From the NCBI RefSeq assembly GCF_900635815.1, contig NZ_LR134173.1, positions 2,326,001 through 2,390,000 on the forward strand: DNA of 64,000 nucleotides, read 5' to 3'. Source of the stretch: Legionella cherrii (GTDB taxonomy: Bacteria; Pseudomonadota; Gammaproteobacteria; Legionellales; Legionellaceae). Below the pieces are notes generated by a model. The model had not been told where the DNA came from and made no database searches. It worked only from the letters and a program-made list of their open reading frames with translations. Within the stretch, counting starts at the first letter, position 1, and each line of letters opens with the position of its first letter. The position numbers and the translations under genes are program-made. Below are positions 9,381 to 18,116 of the stretch, in pieces.

Positions 9381-10166
9381 TTATTTCAAAACAGGTGAAA
9401 TCGTTTGTAATAATGATTTAAATACTTTAGGAGTTCCTGCAACAATGTCTCCGTGCTTAAGAAACTCATCACCTCCTTGCAAATCACTAATTAATCCGCC
9501 TGCTTCTCTAATTAATAATGATCCTGCCGCAATATCCCAAGGACGCAAGCCTAATTCCCAAAAACCATCAAGTCGCCCACTTGCCACATAGGCCAAATCA
9601 AGCGCTGCTGAGCCAGTTCTTCTAATCCCAGCACATTTACCCAATAAAGCTTCGAAAGTAGGTAAGTATTTTTGTGCAATACTGATATCACGCGATGGGA
9701 AGCCAGTTCCTAGAAGTGAAGATATAAGTTGTGTCTGTTTGGAAACACGTATTCTACGATCATTCAATCGTGCTCCGCGCCCTCGGCTTGCAGCAAAACA
9801 TTCATGTCTTAATGGATCGTATATAACCCCATGTTCTATCCTTCCTTTCACTTTCAATGCTATAGAAACGGAGAAGAATGGAAAGCCGTGTAGATAATTG
9901 GATGTGCCATCGAGTGGATCAATAATCCAGATTGATTCTCCATCTCCTTCCTGCAAGCCACTTTCTTCGGCAAGAATACCATGCTCTGGATAGGCCTTAT
10001 GGATTGTATGGATAATTGCTTGTTCGGCTTTGATGTCTACTTCACTAAAATATTCATGGTTATTTTTAGCGGTAATTTTAAGACGATCCACTTGCTCCAT
10101 ATGTCGAATAATAATTTCACCGGCTTGTCGTGCTGCGTTAACTGCTATATTTAAAAGTGGTTCCAT
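9381..10166 (-). CDS. suhB: Inositol-1-monophosphatase SuhB
   Basis: A 261-residue Mg-dependent phosphatase of the inositol monophosphatase family, in E. coli also a cofactor of rRNA transcription complexes. The metal-binding motifs are intact: the ILAEESG glutamate, WIIDPLDGTSNYLHGFPFF and RPWDIAAGSLLIREAGG. Length is close to E. coli SuhB (267). It is divergent from trmJ, the same neighbour it has in E. coli next to the isc operon, which supports orthology. Confidence 0.93.
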   Translation of the reverse strand: MEPLLNIAVNAARQAGEIIIRHMEQVDRLKITAKNNHEYFSEVDIKAEQAIIHTIHKAYPEHGILAEESGLQEGDGESIWIIDPLDGTSNYLHGFPFFSVSIALKVKGRIEHGVIYDPLRHECFAASRGRGARLNDRRIRVSKQTQLISSLLGTGFPSRDISIAQKYLPTFEALLGKCAGIRRTGSAALDLAYVASGRLDGFWELGLRPWDIAAGSLLIREAGGLISDLQGGDEFLKHGDIVAGTPKVFKSLLQTISPVLK

Positions 10167-10311
10167 GAATATACTCTTTAATCTACAAAACCGGTGATTC
10201 TAACATATTTTTTTTGAACAAAGAGAGTGAAATATGAAAAAAGCAAAAATCGTAAAAAAGGGTGTTCAATGATATGATATAGTGATCTTAATGTCTGAAT
10301 AAAAAGTTTTT

Positions 10312-11067
10312 ATGAATTTAAGTTCTATCCGTATAATTTTAGTAGCAACATCTCATCCAGGTAATATAGGCTCAACAGCCAGAGCAATGAAAACAATGGG
10401 ATTAAGTTCACTTTATTTAGTACAGCCAAAATCTTTTCCTGATTATAAGGCAAAAGAAATGGCGGCTGGTGCCGATGATCTATTAGAGCATGCCATTGTT
10501 ACTGAAACTTTGGACGAAGCCTTGATTGGATGCCAGCTTATTCTGGGAACCAGTGCACGGCCAAGAGGTATTTCCTTACCCGGCTTAGTCCCCGCTTCTT
10601 GTGCGGACTTAATTAGTCAACACGCGGACAATACTCAAATTGCGATTGTATTTGGAAGAGAGCATGCAGGTCTTACCAACGAAGAACTGCTAAAATGTCA
10701 TTATCACATTAATATTCCAAGCAATCCCGAGTACAGCTCGCTCAATTTAGCCCAGGCAGTGCAGATTATTGCTTATGAATTGCGAATGAAATTATTAGCA
10801 CCTAAGGCTGAAGTGGCATTGCGGCAGGATGAGTATGCTACAGCAGATGAAATCGAGCAATTTTACGAACATCTAAGGGAAGTTTTTATTGAGATTCAAT
10901 TTTTAAAAACTTCAAATCCACGACGATTAATGCAGCGGGTACGACGTTTATTTAATCGTGTAAACTTAGAAAAAATGGAAGTTAATCTGTTACGAGGAAT
11001 GTTAAGTCAGGTACAAAAATCATTAGAATGGGCTAGGAAAAGAGGCTTAAGTGAACGGGATAATTAA
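10312..11067 (+). CDS. trmJ: tRNA (cytidine/uridine-32-2'-O-)-methyltransferase TrmJ
   Basis: A 251-residue SPOUT-class methyltransferase that 2'-O-methylates position 32 of certain tRNAs. The TrmH/SpoU motifs are clear: [16 protein letters not shown] at the N-terminus, [15 protein letters not shown] in the middle and the knotted cofactor site [20 protein letters not shown]. The C-terminal helical extension typical of TrmJ follows. Its 3' end overlaps the iscS start by 17 bases, so it heads the reduced isc transcription unit, as trmJ sits beside isc in E. coli. Confidence 0.93.
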   Translation: MNLSSIRIILVATSHPGNIGSTARAMKTMGLSSLYLVQPKSFPDYKAKEMAAGADDLLEHAIVTETLDEALIGCQLILGTSARPRGISLPGLVPASCADLISQHADNTQIAIVFGREHAGLTNEELLKCHYHINIPSNPEYSSLNLAQAVQIIAYELRMKLLAPKAEVALRQDEYATADEIEQFYEHLREVFIEIQFLKTSNPRRLMQRVRRLFNRVNLEKMEVNLLRGMLSQVQKSLEWARKRGLSERDN

Positions 11068-12223
11068 AATACCAATCTATTTTGATTATATGGCAACAAC
11101 GCCTGTTGATCCGCGTGTCGTGGAGCGCATGATCCATTATCTGGGACCAGAAGGGGATTTTGGTAATCCTTCTTCTATAACCCATGAATATGGACGAATT
11201 GCAGCTCTTGCTGTAGATCACGCTCGTGCACAAGTTGCCAATTCAATTCATGCATCGGCACAAGATATAGTATTTACCTCGGGAGCCACAGAAGCTAATA
11301 ATTTGGCAATAATCGGCGCAGCACATTTTTACAAGAATAAAGGGAAGCATGTAGTTACTATGAGTACAGAGCATAAAGCGGTGCTCGATAGTTTTAACCG
11401 GTTGGAAAAAGATGGATTCGAGGTCACTTACCTTCATCCTGAACCCAATGGATTACTCGATCTGGAACAATTAGCTCAAGTATTAAGACCCGATACTATT
11501 TTGGTTTCCATCATGCATGTAAACAATGAAATCGGTGTGATTCAGGATATTGAGTCCATTGGTGCTTTATTACGTAATAAAGGAATCCTGTTTCATGTGG
11601 ATGCAGCACAGAGTGCAGGAAAAATTCCGATCGATTTGACGCGTCTTTCTGTCGATTTAATGGCACTTTCAGCGCATAAAAATTACGGTCCGAAAGGTGT
11701 TGGTGCCCTTTATGTCAGGCACAAACCCCGAATTCGTCTCCAACCACAAAGTTTTGGGGGCGGCCATGAAGGTGGGTTACGTTCGGGAACCTTGGCTACC
11801 CATCAAATTGTTGGTATGGGGGAGGCGTTCGAGTTAGCTGAACGGGTCCGAGAAGAGGAACAATCACGATTTTTAAAATATCGCCAGCACTTATGGGAGG
11901 GGATTAAACATTTGCCTGGTATTCAGCTCAATGGAGACAAACAAAAACGGATTGCAGGTAATCTGAATTTCAGTTTTGCTGGTTTAGATGGGGATTCCTT
12001 GTTGTTAGCCTTGAATGAGTTAGCAGTATCCACTACTTCAGCCTGCAGTTCTGCCAGTATTCAACCCTCCTATGTACTGAGAGAAATAGGGCTAAGCGAT
12101 GATTTAGCACAAAGTACTATAAGATTGTCCATAGGACGTTTTACTAAGGAAGAAGAAGTGGAGCACGCGATTCATGTTATTTGTACGCAAGTAACTCGAT
12201 TGCGCGAAATGTCGCCATCATGA
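11051..12223 (+). CDS. iscS: Cysteine desulfurase IscS-like
   Basis: A 390-residue PLP-dependent enzyme that takes sulfur from cysteine for Fe-S clusters and tRNA thiolation. It opens with [15 protein letters not shown] (IscS: IYLDYSATTPADPRV), carries [14 protein letters not shown], the PLP lysine in [10 protein letters not shown] and the mobile-loop cysteine in [15 protein letters not shown]. It starts with GTG at 11051, preceded by AGAGG, and overlaps trmJ. Length is near E. coli IscS (404). Its stop overlaps the next start as ATGA, indicating translational coupling to the IscU-like gene. No iscR precedes it. It looks catalytically intact. Confidence 0.92.
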   Translation: MNGIIKIPIYFDYMATTPVDPRVVERMIHYLGPEGDFGNPSSITHEYGRIAALAVDHARAQVANSIHASAQDIVFTSGATEANNLAIIGAAHFYKNKGKHVVTMSTEHKAVLDSFNRLEKDGFEVTYLHPEPNGLLDLEQLAQVLRPDTILVSIMHVNNEIGVIQDIESIGALLRNKGILFHVDAAQSAGKIPIDLTRLSVDLMALSAHKNYGPKGVGALYVRHKPRIRLQPQSFGGGHEGGLRSGTLATHQIVGMGEAFELAERVREEEQSRFLKYRQHLWEGIKHLPGIQLNGDKQKRIAGNLNFSFAGLDGDSLLLALNELAVSTTSACSSASIQPSYVLREIGLSDDLAQSTIRLSIGRFTKEEEVEHAIHVICTQVTRLREMSPS

Positions 12224-12597
12224 TATATAATAAAATAGTACAAGATTGTTTTTTTTCACCTAGACATGTGGGCGTTATTGATTTAAGTGAGCGTTTTACA
12301 GTCGTTGTTAAAAACAACCAAAAAGGCCAAGGACTTATTGAACTTTACATGCAGTGTAATTCAGATGGTACAATTGTACGAGCTTGCTTTAGAACGAATG
12401 GTAACCCTTATATTATTGCAAGTTTGGAATGGTTATGCAGGCAGCTGGAAGGGCATACTACTCATACTGTCCCGCAAATTGATTACCAGCTCATTGTTAA
12501 AGAATTAGATATCCCTGTTGCTCAGTACCCTATAGCATTAAGAATTATGGATGTTTTTAAAGAAGCATTGCTTTTAATAAAAGATAAATCGAATTGA
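12220..12597 (+). CDS. IscU-like protein lacking all Fe-S ligand cysteines
   Basis: A 125-residue protein that aligns with IscU (128) along its whole length: [18 protein letters not shown] against MAYSEKVIDHYENPRNVG, then [21 protein letters not shown] against DEGIIEDARFKTYGCGSAIAS. By hand alignment the three conserved cluster ligands (E. coli Cys37, Cys63, Cys106) and Asp39 are all missing; the local sequences are NNQKGQG, NGNPYI and QYPIALRI. The LPPVK motif read by HscA is also gone (IPVAQ), matching the absence of hscA here. The start ATG overlaps the iscS stop. It cannot assemble clusters in the usual way. It may be a regulator or partner of IscS, or a decaying relic; the intact frame and coupling argue for a retained role. 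Confidence 0.75.
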   Translation: MIYNKIVQDCFFSPRHVGVIDLSERFTVVVKNNQKGQGLIELYMQCNSDGTIVRACFRTNGNPYIIASLEWLCRQLEGHTTHTVPQIDYQLIVKELDIPVAQYPIALRIMDVFKEALLLIKDKSN

Positions 12598-12610
12598 GAG
12601 GTAATATAAA

Positions 12611-12976
12611 ATGAGTGTCGTCATGCATCATGTAGAAAGTGCAGTACCTGAAATCAGTTTTACTGACGCAGCGATAAAACATGTAGTGTCTTATTTGCAG
12701 AAAAACCCTGAATATACGGGAATCCGTTTATCAGTAAAAAAAACGGGTTGTTCTGGTTTATCTTATGTCGTGGATTATGTACTAGCTCCCCAAGATAGCG
12801 ATTTGAAACTTGCTTTGACTGAAAATTATGTTGTATGCATTGATAAGTCCAGTTATCCCTTTTTAAAAAACATGAGTGTTGATTATGTAAAACAGGGCTT
12901 AAATTATAAATTCATTTTCAACAATCCGAATCAGACAGGTCAATGCGGATGCGGGGAAAGTTTTACAGTGGATTAG
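12611..12976 (+). CDS. iscA: A-type iron-sulfur carrier (IscA/ErpA-like)
   Basis: A 121-residue A-type carrier that receives Fe-S clusters from a scaffold and passes them to apo-proteins. All three cysteine ligands are present: GCSG at about residue 46 and CGCGESF near the C-terminus. The middle matches the family (ISFTDAAIKHVVSYL, RLSVKKTGCSGLSY). It follows the IscU-like gene by 13 bases and ends the operon; hscB, hscA and fdx, which follow iscA in E. coli, are absent. Whether it is IscA or ErpA proper cannot be decided by eye. Confidence 0.85.
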   Translation: MSVVMHHVESAVPEISFTDAAIKHVVSYLQKNPEYTGIRLSVKKTGCSGLSYVVDYVLAPQDSDLKLALTENYVVCIDKSSYPFLKNMSVDYVKQGLNYKFIFNNPNQTGQCGCGESFTVD

Positions 12977-13004
12977 AATAATTCCTATAGCCGCAATCAA
13001 ACAA

Positions 13005-13045
13005 CCCGCCATCCCGAGCCCAGCGAGGTCTCTCCACGCTGTAGC
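13005..13045. repeat. Family B intergenic repeat (reverse orientation)
   Basis: The stretch CCCGCCATCCCGAG..CAGCGAGGTCTCTCC is the reverse complement of the 'GGAGATCCCTCGCTGCGCTCGGGATGAC' type element also seen near 18003, 24690, 34713 and 61731. It sits between the convergent iscA-like and adenosine deaminase-like genes. Confidence 0.65.
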
Positions 13046-13098
13046 ATGTATTATGATAAGAGAAAGTTCACTGTGTTCGAGAGGGCATGGATCTATTG

Positions 13099-14133
13099 TT
13101 ATAGAGAAAAACGGAAACTCGCTTGATGCTCTTTAATTTGTTTTCGGCTTAACTGTTGCTTATTTGAAAAAAAGCCTAAAAATCGATTCAACTCCATTTT
13201 GGCTGAGGCTCCGAAAATCGATTCATCATCAGTACCGGGTACAATGGGATCACTAACATCTTGATAAATCGAGGTCACCGGATGAGGCTCTTTTTCGAGA
13301 TGCCAATTCAACTTGCTGTGGCAGCTCGGACAAACCTCTATCGGAAGACCCAATTTGTTAATCCGTTCTTTTTGCAATTGAGTTAGGTAAATACAATGGC
13401 CTAACCGTACCTTTCCATGTAGGGGATTTTTGTCTTGCACTGGTTGTTGCAATTTCCATTCCTCTAAAGCAGTTAAGATTGCGTCTGTGTCCTTTCGTTC
13501 TTGTTCACTATCAGACTCACCTGCATGAATAGCAATGGCGATATCATTTTTTAAAGCCAATAGAATCACTTGAGCTAACTCGTCTCCTGCAAGCGTTCTC
13601 TTGGCTACAGGGTTTCCAGAAATGTCCAAACCGACTAATAGATGATTTGGGCTTTTTAATATGTGTTCAATAAAGTCATTTGCATCTGCCAAAGTGTGTA
13701 AGGTTCTATCTAAACTTAATAATCCCACCGCTTTTTTATGCGGTATTTGTTCACGCGCTTGCAATAGGCCAGAAACAAACGCATCTATATATTTATCACG
13801 CGACTCATTTCCCATTTCTTTGGGGGTTGTTCTTATTTCAAGATATTTCGCTTCAGAGCATTGCACTACATCCACGACTCCCTCAGAAATATCCTCAAGA
13901 TCTTGGATTATTTTGTGGATCAGGCCAAATTGTTTCCAAATAATGTCGATTAACTCTTTAGTATAACCATTTTCTGGTTGTTGGTTTGTATTTTGGAGGT
14001 ATTCAGTCCGTATGTGTATTAACGCATAGTAGAGTTCGAGGCAATTATGTTTTTTGGCTATTTTTTTTAAAAACTTCAAACTAAAACTTCCATTTAAATG
14101 ACAATGCAGGTCGCTTGTATGTTTTTTGGTCAT
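13099..14133 (-). CDS. Adenosine deaminase family protein
   Basis: A 344-residue metal-dependent purine deaminase of the ADA family. The catalytic elements are in order: HCHLNGS near the N-terminus (metal ligands), AIHAGES (His and general acid Glu), LGHCIYL and VPGTDDESIFG (Asp ligand and Asp partner). Length matches bacterial Add (about 333-345). I start at ATG 14133 because AAGGATGA lies just upstream; an in-frame start at 14310 would add about 59 residues of low-complexity sequence. CPSCHSKLNWH replaces the more usual CPxSN stretch, so the substrate could be adenosine, adenine or a modified purine. It is divergent from fis. Confidence 0.85.
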   Translation of the reverse strand: MTKKHTSDLHCHLNGSFSLKFLKKIAKKHNCLELYYALIHIRTEYLQNTNQQPENGYTKELIDIIWKQFGLIHKIIQDLEDISEGVVDVVQCSEAKYLEIRTTPKEMGNESRDKYIDAFVSGLLQAREQIPHKKAVGLLSLDRTLHTLADANDFIEHILKSPNHLLVGLDISGNPVAKRTLAGDELAQVILLALKNDIAIAIHAGESDSEQERKDTDAILTALEEWKLQQPVQDKNPLHGKVRLGHCIYLTQLQKERINKLGLPIEVCPSCHSKLNWHLEKEPHPVTSIYQDVSDPIVPGTDDESIFGASAKMELNRFLGFFSNKQQLSRKQIKEHQASFRFSL

Positions 14134-14306
14134 ATTCATCCTTAAAAAAATTAATTGAATCAGTTTATTAAGAATATTTTTAAAATAAATAGGCGCTTCT
14201 GATTTTTTTTTATGAAGAAAATAAAAAGTGCAAAATTTCTTATTAATATCTGACACTTGATAAAAATTGATAAAGAGGGATGAATTAATTAATAAATTCG
14301 CCTTGT

Positions 14307-14326
14307 CCACTTTACATGTAAAGTGG
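14307..14326. promoter_or_regulatory. Perfect 20-base palindrome, operator-like
   Basis: CCACTTTACATGTAAAGTGG is its own exact reverse complement. It lies in the gap between the divergent adenosine deaminase-like gene (start 14133) and fis (start 14483). An uninterrupted palindrome of this kind is typical of a dimeric repressor site. Which regulator binds is unknown. Confidence 0.5.
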
Positions 14327-14340
14327 TAAAATTTTTTTTC

Positions 14341-14360
14341 CTTAATATTTCCTTAAGAAA
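14341..14360 (+). promoter_or_regulatory. PmrA-like tandem repeat upstream of fis
   Basis: CTTAATATT, then TC, then CTTAAGAAA: two direct 9-base units with a 2-base spacer, the layout I recall for Legionella PmrA boxes (cTTAATatT-N2-cTTAATatT). The first unit matches exactly and the second at the TTAA core. It lies 21 bases upstream of a predicted -35. TTAA pairs are common in DNA this AT-rich, so this is a candidate only. Confidence 0.35.
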
Positions 14361-14380
14361 TGAATATCATTAAAACAATA

Positions 14381-14409
14381 TTTACACTCTTTGAGATGTT
14401 TGATACTAT
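14381..14409 (+). promoter_or_regulatory. Predicted sigma-70 promoter of fis
   Basis: TTTACA (14381-14386, five of six matches) and TACTAT (14404-14409, four of six) are separated by 17 bases. The implied transcript start near 14416 leaves a leader of about 65 bases before the fis ATG. Confidence 0.5.
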
Positions 14410-14482
14410 ATAGGCCATAGTGTTCGGTGAGTGTATGTACTGGGCATAATTTTGTTTAATTTATTTGTACTAGGAGACTTAA

Positions 14483-14764
14483 ATGAGCACAGATACAATG
14501 GTGCAAAGCAGCGAAGCACTTTCACATCAAGTAATTCATGCTGTTAAAGGTTATTTAACCAGTGTTAGTAATAAAGATGCTAACTTGAATTTGTATCAAT
14601 TAATTGTTGAAGAAGTTGAAGCGCCTTTATTCCGCACTGTTATGGAATTAACTCGCTATAATCAATCAAAAGCTGCACGTGTTCTTGGCGTAAGCCGTGG
14701 TACCTTGCGTACTAAATTAAAGCGTTATTTCGATGACGAATTTATTGGAACTCGTGATTTCTAA
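14483..14764 (+). CDS. fis: Fis family DNA-binding protein
   Basis: A 93-residue nucleoid protein close in size to E. coli Fis (98). The C-terminal half is the Fis helix-turn-helix: PLFRTVMELTRYNQSKAARVLGVSRGTLRTKLKRY, almost the E. coli sequence. Fis bends DNA and tunes rRNA and growth-phase genes; Legionella species carry several Fis paralogues and this is one of them. AGGAGA upstream of the ATG supports the start. The neighbouring accessory gene dusB, usual in E. coli, is absent. The upstream gap holds a palindrome and a PmrA-like repeat. Confidence 0.93.
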   Translation: MSTDTMVQSSEALSHQVIHAVKGYLTSVSNKDANLNLYQLIVEEVEAPLFRTVMELTRYNQSKAARVLGVSRGTLRTKLKRYFDDEFIGTRDF

Positions 14765-14839
14765 GTGATTAAAACAACCTGTTTTTATTGGTTTTTTCTT
14801 ATTAAATTTACTAATATTGTGGTCTTTAGCTAGGCACTC

Positions 14840-14848
14840 TGCTACTAT
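14840..14848 (+). promoter_or_regulatory. rnpB: Extended -10 element for rnpB
   Basis: TGCTACTAT is an extended -10 (TG-N-TACTAT) ending seven bases before the predicted 5' end of RNase P RNA at 14855. No good -35 is visible, which an extended -10 can tolerate. Confidence 0.45.
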
Positions 14849-14854
14849 TGATAT

Positions 14855-15210
14855 CAGAGTTGGTCAGACAATCGCTCTTTGCTTTGCAAAGGGAGGAAAG
14901 TCCGGGCTCCCGAGGGTAGAGTGCCAGGTAATTCCTGGGAGGTGTGAACCTACGGAAAGTGCCACAGAAAATATACCGCCTCTTTGAGGTAAGGGTGAAA
15001 TGGTGCGGTAAGAGCGCACCGCGCGGCTGGTAACAGGCGTGGCAGGGAAAACCCCACTCGGAGCAAGACCAAATAGGAGTCCATTTGACTGAAAGGTCAT
15101 TACGTGTGACCCGCACGGGACTCGGGTAGGTTGCTTGAGGCATGTGGTGACACATGTCCCAGATGAATGATTGTCCGCGACAGAACCCGGCTTATCGACC
15201 GACTCTTTCT
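14855..15210 (+). ncRNA. rnpB: RNase P RNA, bacterial class A
   Basis: This is the catalytic RNA that cuts the 5' leader from pre-tRNAs. Universally conserved blocks are in order: GAGGAAAGTCCGGGCTCC (near 14891), GTGCCAGGTAA, GGTAAGGGTGAAA, GGTGCGGTAAGAGCGCACCG, GGCTGGTAACAG, CCAAATAGG, TAGGTTGCTTGAG, AGATGAATGATTGTCC, ACAGAACCCGGCTTATCG. The terminal P1 helix forms between AGAGTTGGTC (14855) and GACCGACTCT (15197-15206) with one G-U pair. At about 356 bases it is slightly shorter than the E. coli RNA (377). Ends are placed by analogy and may be off by a few bases. Confidence 0.97.
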
Positions 15211-15402
15211 ACTTATAATCCAATTATTTCCGCTGATTTAAAACCACATAACCTTAAATTACAAGAATTCCAAACTGTAGATGTTCCATACCGTTTCCCT
15301 CAAATCGTGACCAAACAGCTTTATCTATTAAAGAAGCTCTTATTCATTTTAACTTGATTAACCCGGAAATTATTTTAGAACAAGAAATATTAATCTCGAT
15401 AT

Positions 15403-17934
15403 ATGGGTATAATAAATTCAAGAAAATCAAATTATGAACAAAAAATTGAATTGATGTGTTATAATATGACCATATTTGTTTTTAATCTGTCAAATGAAAT
15501 GAGTCTTGAACAACTACGAGCGATTTATACTGCCCCCAAAATAATCTCAGACCAAGCTCCTCTGGAACAAGTTAAGGAGTTAGCCGAAATAGGGTTTGAT
15601 GAAGATCTTAGAAAATTTGTTGAATCAAATAAGTCGTATTTCACGATGTCTACCGAATTTAGTTCCGCAAAAGACGGTTGGAAATTTCTGGAGTTTCTAG
15701 ATAATTTGATTCAAGTATTGGCCTCAGTAAAAAAAGAAAAAATCAAAACTGAAGTAATTCGCCATCAATATGGTTATTATCAATTTCTATCAAATCAACC
15801 GGCTAGCAGGCAGCGATTTGGTCAAATGCCAAAAGTTAATGATGACTCGAATCTTCCTGATAATGTTATCATGCGATTGCATGCATTTATTGAAAAGTTA
15901 AAGGACTTGCAGAGTGAACATCAAGCTAAGAATTTGGTGAGAGAAACAAAAGAAGAAGCCGAAATTGATAAAAACCGGAATATCTTGTTATCCCAACAAA
16001 GCACTTATCTTAATTTGCTTTCAAGTTCTCTAACTAGCCTTAAATCATGGGATGGGTTTGAGCGCAGCCTTAATCTGCTCTCGGTTGAGACATTTCTCCC
16101 CAAACTACAACGGCTTGCTAAAAGAATATTCATATTGAGTGAAATCATGAAGGATTGTGAATCCTCTACTGTTGAAGAAAAGGTAAGTGAGGAGTTATCT
16201 GAGCTAAATGAGCTTAAAATCAACCTTGAATCAATCATGGAGCAAGCCACAGATTTAAAAAATTTAACGGCATTGTTCAAGAAAATCAAGGCCGTTGAAG
16301 ACACTGTAATAAAAAAAGCAGATGAATTATCCATGCCTAAAGATGCTCATCATCTTGCAGAATTCATACAATTTGTTGAAGGCAAAAAAATCGAGATACA
16401 GCAAATCAAAGAAAAAATTAATGGTATCTCAGGTATACATCAAAGAACGAGACAGGCTATTGAGAAAATTGAAGAATCAATACAACAAAAAATGGAAGAA
16501 GCTGAATTAGAAGCCCTTCGACAAGCGAAGTCTCTAGTAAAACAAACCAAAGAGTTGGTCGAGGCAAGTCAGGAAAATTTGTCATCCATACAAAGTGTTT
16601 GCCTCGAGTTGCTTTCAAGTTCAGAAACCACCCAGAAATCATGTGATGAGCTTAACGGAAGTCTTGTTCTTCTGTCTGATGAGAACCTTTCTTCCCAATT
16701 ACGATTATTTGACAAGAGAAAAATAATAATGGATGCACTCATGGAGGATTGTAAGGAAATCTCTGTGGGTGAATTGATGAGTGAGGAACAATCTGAGCTT
16801 ATTAGGCAAATAGAGAACTTTAAATCCATTATGGAACAAGCTGCGGATTTAAAAAAAATATCCGCACTCTTTAAGCAAATAAAAATTATTGAAGAAGCAG
16901 TAACATGTAAAACAGATGAGCTATTGCATGAGGATGCTAAAAAACTTGAACAATTCATCCAATTTATTGAAGATAAAGAACGTGAATTACACAGTATCAA
17001 AAAAGGGATTGAGAGTACCTCAGACACACATCAACAATTGTTTCAGGCTATTGAAAAGATTGAAATCGCTATTCAACAAAAAAAGTTAAAAGCCGTATCA
17101 TTGTTACAACAAATTGGAAATGCAAGCCGTGAATCCCTACAAAAAGAAGAGCTTCCAGATCAAGTTTCTACTCCAAAAAAAATTAGTCCAGTTGTTGTAG
17201 AAATTGAAGAAATGCATCAACCAACAACCCCACCTATTGAGAAAACTAAACAAGCCATTCCGCAAGGAACGAAACAAGATGTATCGTTGTTACCGCAAAA
17301 TGACCAAAAAAAAGAGGAGCTCTCAGATCGTGATTCTCTTAATTCTACTTCAAACGGCGAGCAGCCTCCCATGCAAAGCGACCAATTAAGTGAAAAAGCG
17401 CTCGAAGATAAGAGAAAGCGACTGGAAGAGGCAATCTCATTAATAAGTATGTATAAAGGAACATTAGAATACGAAAAAAAACATTCGGTAAAATTTTTCC
17501 ACAAATCACGAAATCAAGCCAAGATCGACTATTGCTTGTCATTAGAAAAGAACCTTAGAAAGCAAATGGAGAGTTTAAATTCTACAAGCAACTTACTTGA
17601 TATTATTAATGAGGCTCATAACAGCTTAACCCAAGGTTCTATTGATGACCTCACCAAAGGCGGTAGTTATTTCGGTACGAGCCGCATGCTCAGTCTGCAA
17701 CGACTTTTGGGTGTTAATGAAGCTTGGGCAATGAAAGGACACTCCAAATTTCTTGGATTTTCAACAAGCTTTGATTTTCATGGGCTTAAAGCTTCGGGTA
17801 TGGTTGGTAAGCACGCACAAATCATTGTGAATAATTTCTATAATGAAACAGTGGAAAGCTATGGCGACTACCAGACACTTAAAAAACAGGTATTTCCAGA
17901 AGAAGCCGTTAATAAATCTAAATTCAATCCATAA
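15403..17934 (+). CDS. Large coiled-coil protein with internal duplication, candidate effector
   Basis: A protein of up to 843 residues with no recognised family. Residues about 177-363 and 375-560 are two copies of one ~198-residue unit: LLSSS, SIMEQATDL/SIMEQAADL, LFKKIKAVED/LFKQIKIIEE, FIQFVE/FIQFIE and AIEKIEESIQQK/AIEKIEIAIQQK recur at constant spacing. Both copies are heptad-like and predicted coiled coil. A Gln/Pro/Ser-rich linker (about 590-650) leads to a helical C-terminal part of about 190 residues. The start is uncertain: neither ATG 15403 nor ATG 15499 (MSLEQLRAIY) has a clear ribosome site, and a TATAAT at 15460-15465 would favour the later one. No signal or membrane segment. 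Size and coiled coils fit a Dot/Icm substrate, by inference. Confidence 0.75.
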   Translation: MGIINSRKSNYEQKIELMCYNMTIFVFNLSNEMSLEQLRAIYTAPKIISDQAPLEQVKELAEIGFDEDLRKFVESNKSYFTMSTEFSSAKDGWKFLEFLDNLIQVLASVKKEKIKTEVIRHQYGYYQFLSNQPASRQRFGQMPKVNDDSNLPDNVIMRLHAFIEKLKDLQSEHQAKNLVRETKEEAEIDKNRNILLSQQSTYLNLLSSSLTSLKSWDGFERSLNLLSVETFLPKLQRLAKRIFILSEIMKDCESSTVEEKVSEELSELNELKINLESIMEQATDLKNLTALFKKIKAVEDTVIKKADELSMPKDAHHLAEFIQFVEGKKIEIQQIKEKINGISGIHQRTRQAIEKIEESIQQKMEEAELEALRQAKSLVKQTKELVEASQENLSSIQSVCLELLSSSETTQKSCDELNGSLVLLSDENLSSQLRLFDKRKIIMDALMEDCKEISVGELMSEEQSELIRQIENFKSIMEQAADLKKISALFKQIKIIEEAVTCKTDELLHEDAKKLEQFIQFIEDKERELHSIKKGIESTSDTHQQLFQAIEKIEIAIQQKKLKAVSLLQQIGNASRESLQKEELPDQVSTPKKISPVVVEIEEMHQPTTPPIEKTKQAIPQGTKQDVSLLPQNDQKKEELSDRDSLNSTSNGEQPPMQSDQLSEKALEDKRKRLEEAISLISMYKGTLEYEKKHSVKFFHKSRNQAKIDYCLSLEKNLRKQMESLNSTSNLLDIINEAHNSLTQGSIDDLTKGGSYFGTSRMLSLQRLLGVNEAWAMKGHSKFLGFSTSFDFHGLKASGMVGKHAQIIVNNFYNETVESYGDYQTLKKQVFPEEAVNKSKFNP

Positions 17935-18002
17935 AGTCGCTTTATTTGACTCAGTCTTCGTGAGTGTAGCAAAAGTATTCCCATCGACATAGGGTACTAC
18001 AG

Positions 18003-18034
18003 TAGGAGATCCCTCGCTACGCTCGGGATGACGT
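18003..18034. repeat. Family B intergenic repeat
   Basis: TAGGAGATCCCTCGCTACG followed by CTCGGGATGACG matches the family B element seen at 34713, 61731 and (reverse) 13005. It sits between the coiled-coil gene and the gatB end, next to a family A copy. Confidence 0.7.
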
Positions 18035-18063
18035 CAATCATATAAAAATATCACTATCCGTAT

Positions 18064-18089
18064 CCCGGATTACGCTGGGCTAATCCAGG
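18064..18089. repeat. Family A hairpin repeat, imperfect copy
   Basis: CCCGGATTA..CGCTGGGC..TAATCCAGG is a degraded copy of the hairpin at 9282-9317 and 52253-52280, with one mismatch between the arms. Confidence 0.65.
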
Positions 18090-18116
18090 CACGATAGGAT
18101 TATTATTTATCTAGAA

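Noticed and set aside
14134-14310. 59-residue N-terminal extension of the adenosine deaminase-like protein
   Set aside because: AT-rich, low-complexity translation, with a good ribosome site at the inner ATG.
14826-15155. Reverse-strand open frames across rnpB
   Set aside because: They are the complement of a structured RNA gene; no protein similarity and no ribosome site.
15154-15357. Forward open frame overlapping the 3' end of rnpB
   Set aside because: Its first part is the conserved end of RNase P RNA and there is no ribosome site.
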